Under the pieces are notes generated by a model that saw only the letters and a program-made list of their open reading frames with translations, was not told the DNA's origin and searched no databases. 34,936 bases of DNA from Bacteroidales bacterium UBA1180 (GTDB lineage: Bacteria > Bacteroidota > Bacteroidia > Bacteroidales > Paludibacteraceae): positions 4,969 to 39,904 of the forward strand of contig DBYS01000007.1 of the NCBI GenBank assembly GCA_002310195.1. The letters run 5' to 3'. This document shows, piece by piece, positions 14,752 through 22,512 of this stretch. The position numbers and the translations under genes are program-made. Within the stretch, counting starts at the first letter, position 1. Every line of letters starts with the position of its first letter.

Positions 14752-16776
14752 TTATATTATCCCTCTCCGTTTGAGTTCGAAGAAGCATTCTTTGGTAGCG
14801 GTGATGTCGGCAAGGGCATCGTGGGCATCGTCGAAAGAACGTTCAAAGAGTTTGCGGTACAACTCTTGCAGCGATGGCCATTTGTAGCCACCATAGTAGG
14901 AGTTGGGATTAGGAATAGCGCAGAAGTCCATGGAGGATTTCATGGTGCAGATACACGGCTTATTCATAAGAGCATCATAATCCATATTTAGGCGATACAA
15001 CTCCGCGCCTACTATATGTTGGTCAAAATCAATATTGTGACCAACTACTCGCTCTGCGAAAGAAAGATCAGTTGCAAACTCTTTCAACACTTCTTGTAAG
15101 GGTTTGCCTTCTCGCTGTGCGCGTTCGTTAGTGATTCCATGTACCGCAGCAGCGTCAGATGGTATAGAGAAACCATCCGGCTTGATAATAACTGATTTCT
15201 TCTTTAGCACATTGCCATTCTTATCTGCCATTATCCACGCCAACTGCACCAACCGTGGCCAATTATATGAATCTGTGACAGGAGCCTTATAATTGCGTGG
15301 AACACCTGTTGTTTCTGTATCGAAGAAAAGAGTCGATCCTTGCAACATATCTTGCATCTGTTGTAATTCGATGAGGCGTTGTTCCTGCTCTTCACGACGT
15401 ATCCGCGATATTTTACGAATTATATCTGCATACTCTTTTAGTCCTTCCATTTGGCAAAAGCGCTCTTCATGATCTGCGGGAACAATAATCTCTCTAAGAT
15501 TACGACATTCACTAAAGACCCGCCATCCAATGCTTATAACACTGTTAGGGATAGTTACGGCTTTCAAACTTCGGCAATAATAGAAAGCACAATCCCCAAT
15601 GTGTGTTACGCCATCAGGTATATTTATTGATTCTAAATTTTGGCACTCTCCGAAAGCTGTATTACCTATGTGCGTAACAGTATCCGGTATAACTATATGC
15701 CTTAAATTAGAGAATAAGCCAAAAGCCCACTCTCCTATAGTAATCACTCCATTAGGTATAGTAATGTCGTCATTATCAAATAGAGCACACGATAATAAAT
15801 CCTTTTTTGTCGAATCTTTATAGACGAATGAATTTTCTACATAACCATTTATACACTTTGCGCCAAACATAAGATTATCATATTCTCTTCCTTTACACTC
15901 AATATTTGGCACGCAAAAAAATGGTGCTTCATCAGCTTCTCCATTCCTTACGATATATGTATTTTCAGGAATATTAACATGACACAACGAATAACACATT
16001 GAAAAAGCGCCATATTCAATGCGCGTAACTGTTGCTGGAATTTTTACCGAATGTAATTTGCTCTTACAAAAGGCATACTTTTTAATATATTGGACGCCAT
16101 AAGGTATAACATAATTAGTGCCTTGTTTCCCTTCTGGATATTTTAGCAAGGCTCTTCTGTCCTTGCTGAATAGTACACCGTCCATAGAACAATAATTCGC
16201 GTTTGTAGAATCAACATTTATTGAATCTAATGTAGGACATTCCCAAAACGCATCATATTCTATAACAGTAACTGTACTGGGAATTGTGACAGAAGTGAGC
16301 CCACTACAACCATAAAAGGCATTACTACCTATGTATTTTACACTATTTGCTATAACAGACTCTCCTATAAATTCTGGTGAACATGCAAGAAGTTTCGTTT
16401 TTGCAGCACTTTCGTATATGTACATTTCACTTATATAACCATTAACACATCTTGCGCCCCATGGGTATCCCGAAGCATTTCCATTATAAATAATGTTTGC
16501 GATACGTTCGAAAGCATTATATTCTATCATTGTAACGCTATCTGGGATTTTTATGGATGTCAAATTCCTGCAATTAGCAAAAGCGTACTGCTCAATTACC
16601 GTTACACTATCAGGAATGGTCACAGATGTCAATCTGCCGCAATCCCCAAAAGCGCTCATCCGAATTCTAGTGACACTATCAGGAATTATATACTCCCCTT
16701 CTAAATCTCTCGGACACCGTTCTAAATTCTTGCGGTTGTCGCTGAACTCAACGCCATATTTATCAAAGTATGCCAT
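14752..16776 (-). CDS. BspA-type leucine-rich-repeat protein fused to a DEDDh (DnaQ-like) 3'-5' exonuclease
   Basis: Two-part protein of 674 residues with no signal peptide, hence probably cytoplasmic. Residues about 25-445 hold some eleven LRR_5 (BspA/Treponema-type) units of the form AFxxCxxLxxVxIPxSVxxI, such as AFANCRNLTSIKIPDSVTMI. They are interrupted by two related inserts with YPWGARCVNGYI and LMFGAKCINGYV. A charged helical linker follows (about 450-480, IRRIEEQEQ-like; seen as RIRREEQEQRLIELQQMQ). The C-terminal domain has all DEDDh residues: Asp486 and Glu488 in FFDTETTG, Asp583 in VGHNIDFDQH, and His652 and Asp657 in AHDALADI. Such domains degrade DNA or RNA from the 3' end. BspA-type repeats are usually on exported proteins, so an intracellular repeat array attached to an intact nuclease is unusual. 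It lies 18 bp after an HD-domain gene and 30 bp before a membrane-protein gene. The LRR part is visibly AT-richer than the nuclease end. Confidence 0.93.
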   Translation of the reverse strand: MAYFDKYGVEFSDNRKNLERCPRDLEGEYIIPDSVTRIRMSAFGDCGRLTSVTIPDSVTVIEQYAFANCRNLTSIKIPDSVTMIEYNAFERIANIIYNGNASGYPWGARCVNGYISEMYIYESAAKTKLLACSPEFIGESVIANSVKYIGSNAFYGCSGLTSVTIPSTVTVIEYDAFWECPTLDSINVDSTNANYCSMDGVLFSKDRRALLKYPEGKQGTNYVIPYGVQYIKKYAFCKSKLHSVKIPATVTRIEYGAFSMCYSLCHVNIPENTYIVRNGEADEAPFFCVPNIECKGREYDNLMFGAKCINGYVENSFVYKDSTKKDLLSCALFDNDDITIPNGVITIGEWAFGLFSNLRHIVIPDTVTHIGNTAFGECQNLESINIPDGVTHIGDCAFYYCRSLKAVTIPNSVISIGWRVFSECRNLREIIVPADHEERFCQMEGLKEYADIIRKISRIRREEQEQRLIELQQMQDMLQGSTLFFDTETTGVPRNYKAPVTDSYNWPRLVQLAWIMADKNGNVLKKKSVIIKPDGFSIPSDAAAVHGITNERAQREGKPLQEVLKEFATDLSFAERVVGHNIDFDQHIVGAELYRLNMDYDALMNKPCICTMKSSMDFCAIPNPNSYYGGYKWPSLQELYRKLFERSFDDAHDALADITATKECFFELKRRGII

Positions 16777-16794
16777 ATTTTGAGATGCTTATTA

Positions 16795-17871
16795 CTATTT
16801 ATATATTTTATCAATATCTGAAAAGGAGATAGTATTTCCGTTGGATTTTACTGACATATTTGTCCAGTCGTTCATCTTCAAAATGCCATTTATATAAGGA
16901 GCAACATTCATACACGATGCCATAAAACCTATTTCTAAGTACATTTCATTCTCGTCATACTTCAATTTGATTTTCCTTAACAAGGAAGATGGATTGCATG
17001 AAGGAAATCGTTTAAGAGGTTCAATACTATCACAGAATACTAATAACGCTGTCAGCCAATCTTTATAATAGGGCTTATCAGACAGATAGGTCAAATCATC
17101 CAAATGATATTTTTTGTACAACTCATACCCTCTATCTTCTTGAGATTTAAACCATAAATTATGCTGTATAATGGCATTTGCACATTTTTCGTATTCACCA
17201 AAGTGTGATTCGGAGAAATGCAGTCTATCCCAATAAAAATCATTGTGATTTATGGTGCTATCATTGCGTTGGCAATCTTGATACACCTTTTCATAGTTTA
17301 TGCGTAGCGAATCATATAACAGCATTCCTCCTACGATTCCGTGATCAACGCAGCCACATTCCTTTATTCTATATTGATAATATGCCCGAACAGTCTTCTT
17401 ATTTGCGCCTTTGAGTTTGATCTTTGAATTTCCAAAAATTTTGTATTGAATCCTCTTGTCCCGACTAAATTTCCCCAGTGACGGACAAAAACATCTATTA
17501 TCCTCGAACTTGTATGCCATATCGTGGTATAAGCATGTCAAAAACCACAGCCACAAGAAGATATTATCAACTGGAATATGTGCATTAGCATGTCGTTTCT
17601 TAAACAAAGGCAATAGAGTAATTCCTAAAAAGAATGTAGATATTGAATGTGCAGCCCTATCAGGCTTGCAATAACGCTCAATATCCTCAGCTATCATATT
17701 CTTTCCTCCGTATTCGAAATAATCCCGAATAAACTTGATAGCCATATTTCCATCATCCAAGATAGAATTTAACGAGTATGCCTTTTCGTCAAAACTCGAA
17801 TAATACTTCCATTGAGTAGGATTATTAAAAAGTTCTGTATACAAATCCCATATCGTTCTTTCGTGTTTCAT
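16795..17871 (-). CDS. HD-domain phosphohydrolase-like protein of unknown specificity
   Basis: The 358-residue protein shows the ordered metal-ligand pattern of the HD superfamily. His75 is in DRAAHSIS, His116-Asp117 in CLYHDMAYKF, His177 in CVDHGIVGG, His237 in AIIQHNLW and Asp281 in LLVFCDSIEP. This set (H, HD, H, H, D) resembles HD proteins that bind two metals, such as HD-GYP or nucleotide phosphohydrolases, although the GYP motif is not present. Such enzymes hydrolyse phosphate esters of nucleotides, cyclic dinucleotides or nucleic acids. The residues between 120 and 170 are Lys/Arg-rich (KFSRDKRIQYKI and KIKLKGANKK), possibly for a nucleic-acid or nucleotide ligand. There is no signal peptide. 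GC content is low (about 37% in one hand-counted row, 17041-17100) against 62% in one tamB row. It is the first gene of the HD/LRR-exonuclease/membrane set. Confidence 0.85.
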   Translation of the reverse strand: MKHERTIWDLYTELFNNPTQWKYYSSFDEKAYSLNSILDDGNMAIKFIRDYFEYGGKNMIAEDIERYCKPDRAAHSISTFFLGITLLPLFKKRHANAHIPVDNIFLWLWFLTCLYHDMAYKFEDNRCFCPSLGKFSRDKRIQYKIFGNSKIKLKGANKKTVRAYYQYRIKECGCVDHGIVGGMLLYDSLRINYEKVYQDCQRNDSTINHNDFYWDRLHFSESHFGEYEKCANAIIQHNLWFKSQEDRGYELYKKYHLDDLTYLSDKPYYKDWLTALLVFCDSIEPLKRFPSCNPSSLLRKIKLKYDENEMYLEIGFMASCMNVAPYINGILKMNDWTNMSVKSNGNTISFSDIDKIYK

Positions 17872-17897
17872 CCATTTATAATATTATCACCTACTCT

Positions 17898-18058
17898 CTA
17901 ATCGGATTTTCGGCATTCTCCGTTTCGGGTTAGGGTGATTCCCTATCATTCTCGAGGGAATATCGACCCCACCATACCTTATATATACTTTGTATATATC
18001 CCGTGATTTTGGATTTATTTGTCCGATTTATCATCTGAGACCTGACTATTCCGATTAG
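17898..18058. repeat. 161-bp intergenic segment bounded by 9-bp inverted repeats, with two inner hairpins
   Basis: CTAATCGGA (17898-17906) and its exact complement TCCGATTAG (18050-18058) bound the gap between the Fic and HD genes. Inside are ATTCCCT (17938-17944) with AGGGAAT (17955-17961), and ATATATAC (17981-17988), TTT, GTATATAT (17992-17999). No transposase is present. It could be a MITE-like remnant or the regulatory region of the HD operon. Confidence 0.6.
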
Positions 18059-18077
18059 TTCGGAAGGACGATATATA

Positions 18078-19103
18078 TTACTTATGTACTCGATATTTCT
18101 GCTTCGGGTGAGAGGTGTTCTCCGGATACATCATTTCCAGTTGATCCTTTATCAACGGCAATACCTCACCGCGAATATATTGCTTGCTGCGATGGACATA
18201 CTGCGCAATCTCTGTTACAGAATGCCATTCGGCACAGAACGCAAGAATTGCCTCTTTCAATCCTGTAAGGTCATGTGCCTTCAAGCCTGTAAGGTTTGCT
18301 TGTAAGCTTGTAAGGTTTGTGTCAACATCCAGACTTACAACATACGCATCAATCTCGGATTGCAGGTTGGTGTTATGCAAACGCAACATCACATTCGGGA
18401 AGATGGATTCGTCTTGTTGATCGCGTGTTTCGTTAAGTGCTTGGATATACTCAGCTTTCTGCTCTTTGAGCACCTTTGTCGGAATGAGACCGAACTCAAA
18501 CTGAAGCATGTTCATCACCAGACGCGACATACGACCGTTACCATCAGCCCACGGATGGATAGAAACGAGCCGGAAGTGTGCCACAAACGAGAGCCGATAG
18601 GCTGCGAGGATGTCATTCTTCGGCAAGGCTGCACGTTCGGTATTGAGCCAACGGCAGAAGTCCGATAAGGCCTGCTGCACTTTCTCGTGAGCCAGATACG
18701 ATCGCCCACCGAAACCGGCTGTGACATTGAGCTTGCGCAATTCGCCTTGTGCAGCGGAGAACGAGCCAAGCGGCGTGTTGTACGTACTGCCGGTGTTTTT
18801 CATCACGATAGCCGACAAATGGCACAGCATATCAACGCTATAGGACGTGTGTTGGTCTGCAAGTTTTTGCGCTTCCTCGTACGCCGCTTTCAGGTCGAGG
18901 TTCATCATCTGTTCTTGAAGCGTACGTCCGGGAGCCGTGATGCCTTCGTCAAAGAGCAGTCGGTTCTCAATCTCCGTGACAGTCGAACCTTCGATGGCTG
19001 TAGAGTGCGTGATAAGAGAATACAAGTAGAATTTCTTGTAGTCAATCTGCTCTTCTATGCCCAAGGCACGGTAGCGTTCAATAGTTTGCAACAATTCGTT
19101 CAT
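18078..19103 (-). CDS. Fic-domain protein (probable AMP-transferase) with self-inhibitory helix
   Basis: Class II Fic protein of 341 residues. The active-site motif HPFx(D/E)GNGR appears as HPWADGNGR with His183, Asp187 and Arg191, all intact. An N-terminal inhibitory motif (S/T)xxxE(G/N) is seen as STAIEG with Glu38, so activity is likely held in check until relieved. Family members transfer AMP, or another nucleotide part, onto hydroxyl groups of target proteins. A linker near residues 260-285 contains the repeated phrase NLTSLQA / NLTGLKAH / DLTGLKEA. A winged-helix-like end (VTEIAQYVHRSKQYIRGEVL) follows, common in stand-alone Fic regulators. There is no antitoxin gene beside it. It starts 41 bp after the transketolase stop. 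The target is unknown. Confidence 0.95.
   Translation of the reverse strand: MNELLQTIERYRALGIEEQIDYKKFYLYSLITHSTAIEGSTVTEIENRLLFDEGITAPGRTLQEQMMNLDLKAAYEEAQKLADQHTSYSVDMLCHLSAIVMKNTGSTYNTPLGSFSAAQGELRKLNVTAGFGGRSYLAHEKVQQALSDFCRWLNTERAALPKNDILAAYRLSFVAHFRLVSIHPWADGNGRMSRLVMNMLQFEFGLIPTKVLKEQKAEYIQALNETRDQQDESIFPNVMLRLHNTNLQSEIDAYVVSLDVDTNLTSLQANLTGLKAHDLTGLKEAILAFCAEWHSVTEIAQYVHRSKQYIRGEVLPLIKDQLEMMYPENTSHPKQKYRVHK
18256..18318. repeat. In-frame tandem repeat inside the Fic gene linker
   Basis: The plus-strand core CCTGTAAGG (18262-18270 and 18286-18294) and CTTGTAAGG (18307-18315) recurs at 24 and 21 bp, multiples of three. It encodes LTGLK, LTGLK and LTSLQ. Copy number could change without breaking the frame. 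Confidence 0.7.
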
Positions 19104-19144
19104 GTTGTATTCCTTCTGCTGTCCTATTTATCGTCGGCATTCTA

Positions 19145-21157
19145 TTACAGTAGTTTTTTAACTTGATCGTAAACATTCTGTGCAGTGAAGCCGAGCTTCT
19201 CATCGAGAACCTTGTACGGAGCGGAGAATCCGAAGCTACTAAGTCCCCATACGGCACCGTTCTCGCCTACAAGCGACTCGAGCGTGCAAGGCAGACCAGC
19301 TGTCATGCCGAAGCGCTTGATGCCACGGGGCAGCACTTCGTCCTGATAGGCCTTCGGTTGCTCGCGGAACAATCCTTCCGACGGTACGCTGACGATCTGC
19401 AAGCGAACGCCATCCTTGCGCAGCAGTTCGGCACCTGCAAGCAATGTCGATACCTCACTACCCGAGGCGAGCAGAACGACTTGCGGGTTTTCGTCCTTGC
19501 TGACGATATATGCGCCACGCTCAAAACCGGCTTTGTTCACATTGGGCACTGCAGCTATATCCTGGCGGCTCAAGATCAGAGCGGAAGGCGTAGCGGTATT
19601 CTCGATGGCCATACGCCATGCGAGAGTCGTCTCCTCGGCATCAGCAGGACGGAGCACGAGCATTGACGGACGGCCGTGGTGGTTACGGAGCTTCTCCATC
19701 AGACGGATCTGTGCTTCCTGCTCCACAGGCTCGTGCGTCGGGCCATCTTCACCTACGCGGAACGCATCGTGGCTCCAAATAAAGATCACGGGCACTTCCA
19801 TCAGGGCAGCCAGACGAACGGCGGGTTTCATATAGTCGCTGAACACGAAGAATGTGCCGCAAGCAGGTATAACGCCGCCGTGCAGACTCATGCCGATGCA
19901 GATGCAAGCCATCGTGAGCTCGCTCACACCGGCCTGTAAGAACTGACCGCTGAAGTCGCCCTTGGTGAAGGCTTTGGTCTTCTTGAGGAAGCCGTCGGTC
20001 TTGTCGGAGTTCGAGAGGTCAGCCGAGCTGACAATCATGTTCCCCACATTCTCGCCGAGGAACGAGAGCACGGTAGCCGAAGCCGAACGGGTTGCCGCAC
20101 CGGCTTTCTGCTGCACGAGCGACCAGTCGATACAAGGTACTTCGCCGGACATATATGCCTCATACTGAGCAGCCGAAACGGGGTTCTTCTGTTTCCACTC
20201 ATAGTAAGCCTCATAGCGTTTGTTCGCTATCTCGCGGAGCTCGGCAGCACGCTGCTCATAGAGTTTCTCTACCTCCGGGAAGATTGCAAACGGAGCTTCA
20301 GGATTGCCGCCAAGATTGGCGATGGTCTTCTCGTAAGAAGCGCCGGACTTGCTCAGAGGATTGCCGTGCGTAGAGCACTTGCTCTCAAACGACTCGCCTT
20401 CGGCTGTCACGCAGCCCTTGCCCATAACTGTATGGCCTATGATCAGCGACGGACGCTCCTGCTCAGCCTTGGCGTTCTTCAGAGCAAGGCGAATGGCGTC
20501 AGGATCGTTGCCGTCAATCTCCTGCACGTACCACCCCCACGCTTTGTATTTGGCTGCCACATCCTCGGTGGTCACCTCGCGACACATCGTGGAGAGCTGC
20601 ACCTCATTGCTATCGTAGAACATGATAAGATTATCCAATCCGAGCGTGCCGGCTATACGACCTGCGCCCTGTGATATCTCTTCCTGTACGCCGCCGTCGG
20701 AGATAAACGCATAGATAGTAGGATTGTGCACCTCGCCAAAACGTGCGTTCATGAACTTAGCCGCGATAGCTGCGCCAACTGCAAACGTGTGGCCTTGGCC
20801 GAGCGGACCTGAGGTATTCTCAATGCCGCGCTCGATGTCACGCTCGGGGTGACCGGGCGTTACGCTACCCCACTGACGCAGGTTCTGCAGATCTTCGAGC
20901 GAGAACTTACCGGCAAGACAAAGCTGTGCGTAGAGCATCGGTGCCATGTGTCCCGGATCGAGGAAAAACCGGTCGCGCGCTTCCCATGCGGGGTTCTCGG
21001 GATCGTACTCGAGGAACTCCGAGAAGAGTACGTTGATGAAATCTGCGCCACCCATAGCGCCACCCGGGTGACCGCTCTTGGCTTTCTCGACTGCTGCCGC
21101 CGCAAGAATGCGGATATTGTTGGCAGCTTTGTTCATTAATGCAGTAGTGTTGTTCAT
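19145..21157 (-). CDS. tkt: Transketolase
   Basis: Thiamine-diphosphate enzyme of the pentose phosphate pathway, about 670 residues from ATG 21157. Seen are the N-terminal KSGHPGGAMGGADF, the TPP/Mg-binding stretch AFISDGGVQEEISQGAG followed by NLIMFYDSNEVQ, and the PYR domain (SADLSNSDKTDGF, GMSLHGGVIPACGTFFVFSDY, THDAF-like SHDAFRVGEDGPTHEPVEQ). The frame is open upstream to a TTG at 21193, but the ATG at 21157 fits the family N terminus (MNNTTALMNKAANNIRILAA). No promoter is visible in front of it, and an 8-bp tandem repeat fills the gap. It is probably read from the promoter of the two envelope genes upstream at 22438-22469. Confidence 0.96.
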   Translation of the reverse strand: MNNTTALMNKAANNIRILAAAAVEKAKSGHPGGAMGGADFINVLFSEFLEYDPENPAWEARDRFFLDPGHMAPMLYAQLCLAGKFSLEDLQNLRQWGSVTPGHPERDIERGIENTSGPLGQGHTFAVGAAIAAKFMNARFGEVHNPTIYAFISDGGVQEEISQGAGRIAGTLGLDNLIMFYDSNEVQLSTMCREVTTEDVAAKYKAWGWYVQEIDGNDPDAIRLALKNAKAEQERPSLIIGHTVMGKGCVTAEGESFESKCSTHGNPLSKSGASYEKTIANLGGNPEAPFAIFPEVEKLYEQRAAELREIANKRYEAYYEWKQKNPVSAAQYEAYMSGEVPCIDWSLVQQKAGAATRSASATVLSFLGENVGNMIVSSADLSNSDKTDGFLKKTKAFTKGDFSGQFLQAGVSELTMACICIGMSLHGGVIPACGTFFVFSDYMKPAVRLAALMEVPVIFIWSHDAFRVGEDGPTHEPVEQEAQIRLMEKLRNHHGRPSMLVLRPADAEETTLAWRMAIENTATPSALILSRQDIAAVPNVNKAGFERGAYIVSKDENPQVVLLASGSEVSTLLAGAELLRKDGVRLQIVSVPSEGLFREQPKAYQDEVLPRGIKRFGMTAGLPCTLESLVGENGAVWGLSSFGFSAPYKVLDEKLGFTAQNVYDQVKKLL

Positions 21158-21193
21158 AGCGATATGTTGTTTTTTAGTTAATTTTCTCGTCAA

Positions 21194-21237
21194 CCAGGGT
21201 CCTAGGAAACCAGGGAACTAGGGAACTAGGAAACTAG
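21194..21237. repeat. 8-bp tandem repeat in front of transketolase
   Basis: About five 8-nt units on the plus strand: ctaggaaa (21202-21209), ccagggaa (21210-21217), ctagggaa (21218-21225), ctaggaaa (21226-21233), flanked by partial copies. The upstream gene's TAG stop (21236-21234) is itself part of the array. Confidence 0.75.
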
Positions 21238-21902
21238 AAGGTATAACCGATGTAGTAGTTGAATCCCCAGTTCATTGTATCCCAATAGCCGAAGCCCGGG
21301 ACATAGTATGGTGTAGTATATTCGTCGTGGCTGCCACGGGTAAAGAGGAATTTCATACGTATCGCCCACCCCATGTTGAAGCCTTTGTAAATATCCACCT
21401 GCACACCTGCGCCAATCTCTCCCCACACATCAGCCACCCACGCTCCGTTGACTACATAGCCATCACCGGTGACCGACAGTTGCTGCAAGCTCGTGCCGAG
21501 ACGAACGCCGATCAGGAACGCCGAGCGCTGCTCGGGATGTTTCTTGAGCGGATTGATATCCAGACCTATTCGCGCGAACCCGCCACGACCGTCATACAGC
21601 GGCGTTGCGGCGTCTTTAACTTGCAGGAACCGGTCAGCATAGCCGAACTCAAGCGTCGGGTAGAACCTATTCTTCAGCCTCACGTTCACCGCCGCCTCCA
21701 CGCTATATGTGTGCCACTCGCTGCGTGCAAGATCGAGCACCGGGTTAAGCAGATCAACACGAATCGTCGTGCCCTGGTAGATCTCTTCTTTCGGCTGCGC
21801 CTTTCGGGCATGCGTCGAATCTGCCACGGCCGTCGTTTGCGCCTGCGCTGTTCCGTACAGCACAGTCAACAGTACGATGATTGCTATTCTACGATACATC
21901 AT
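21234..21902 (-). CDS. DUF6048-like envelope protein of unknown function
   Basis: The 222-residue product has a signal peptide (MMYRRIAIIVLLTVLYGTAQAQ). The body is rich in alternating polar and aromatic residues, for example FYPTLEFGYADR, GRGGFARIGLDINPL and GWAIRMKFLF, and ends in NYYIGYTF. This is typical of a small outer-membrane beta-barrel. Length and pattern fit the Bacteroidota-only DUF6048 family, but I could not verify that assignment. It overlaps the stop of the preceding DUF7935-like gene by one base (TGATG), so the two are translationally coupled. The next gene downstream is transketolase. No role is known. Confidence 0.75.
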   Translation of the reverse strand: MMYRRIAIIVLLTVLYGTAQAQTTAVADSTHARKAQPKEEIYQGTTIRVDLLNPVLDLARSEWHTYSVEAAVNVRLKNRFYPTLEFGYADRFLQVKDAATPLYDGRGGFARIGLDINPLKKHPEQRSAFLIGVRLGTSLQQLSVTGDGYVVNGAWVADVWGEIGAGVQVDIYKGFNMGWAIRMKFLFTRGSHDEYTTPYYVPGFGYWDTMNWGFNYYIGYTF

Positions 21903-22414
21903 CAGATCAGCGTCGCAGCCTCAGCTTTGAGTGCGTGCAGTGCGGTCTCGTTAGCGGTCTCGCCGTTGGTATTATACGCGGTGAGGAGCATCTTCGCATA
22001 ATCGAGCGAACTGCTCTCGGGCGGGAGCTGGATAGCCATTGCCGTAACAAACGAGAGCATTTGTCCGCGGGCAGTCATGATCTGTTCCCAGACCTGCTCG
22101 GACACATAGATCTGCTGACTCATGTTGTGGTCAAACTCCAGACGGATAGTCTGCAACAATCGTTGCTGCAGCTGCGGTACTGTAAACTGCGTCACATCCA
22201 GATCCATCAGCAGATGCTCGGGCTGCGTACGTTCAAGCATTAACGCCAGACGCTCGTAGGCACGAAGGCGGATAGGCGAGATCTCTTTCTGCGCCGCTTT
22301 CTTGAGTTCCCACTCACGTTTCTGCTGCTCGTTCTTAAATAGCTTGTACATCACGATCCACGTCGCCAACAGTACAATCAGCGAGGGAATACAATATTTC
22401 AATACTTCTATCAT
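21902..22414 (-). CDS. DUF7935-like membrane-anchored protein of unknown function
   Basis: From ATG 22414 the product is 170 residues. One transmembrane helix (about residues 5-24, VLKYCIPSLIVLLATWIVMY) is followed by a charged coiled helix (NEQQKREWELKKAAQKEISP) and the segment PIRLRAYERLALMLERTQPE. This layout is shared by a small protein family seen only in Bacteroidota (DUF7935 as I recall). The frame is open to a GTG at 22438, but that codon lies inside the -7 promoter element, which decides for the ATG at 22414. It overlaps the next gene by one base. Function unknown. Confidence 0.75.
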   Translation of the reverse strand: MIEVLKYCIPSLIVLLATWIVMYKLFKNEQQKREWELKKAAQKEISPIRLRAYERLALMLERTQPEHLLMDLDVTQFTVPQLQQRLLQTIRLEFDHNMSQQIYVSEQVWEQIMTARGQMLSFVTAMAIQLPPESSSLDYAKMLLTAYNTNGETANETALHALKAEAATLI

Positions 22415-22437
22415 AGTCGTTTGGGTGTTTGTTCGCA

Positions 22438-22469
22438 CAAAGATACAAAAAAAATCTCACATTTGCAAA
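22438..22469 (-). promoter_or_regulatory. Bacteroidota-type promoter of the DUF7935-DUF6048-tkt group
   Basis: On the minus strand TTTG (22469-22466), a 20-nt spacer, TATCTTTG (22445-22438). The ATG at 22414 is 23 bp downstream, so the mRNA leader is very short. Confidence 0.78.
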
Positions 22470-22484
22470 TAATGCGGGATTTTT

Positions 22485-22512
22485 TTGTCAAAAATAACGA
22501 TTTTTAATCGTT
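22485..22512 (-). terminator. Terminator-like hairpin after the GH53 gene
   Basis: AACGATT (22496-22502), TTT, AATCGTT (22506-22512), a perfect but AT-rich 7-bp stem starting in the GH53 stop codon. On the minus strand it is followed by ATTTTTG and later another T run. Confidence 0.5.

Noticed and set aside
18256..18318. CRISPR-like repeat
   Set aside because: Units are 21-24 bp without unique spacers and lie in frame inside the Fic gene. I saw no CRISPR array or cas gene anywhere in the window.
21158..21193. TTG-initiated extension of transketolase
   Set aside because: TTG start, overlaps the region next to the 8-bp repeat, and the family N terminus begins at the ATG at 21157.
22415..22438. 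GTG start for the DUF7935-like protein
   Set aside because: That codon is inside the -7 promoter element, so it would not be on the mRNA.
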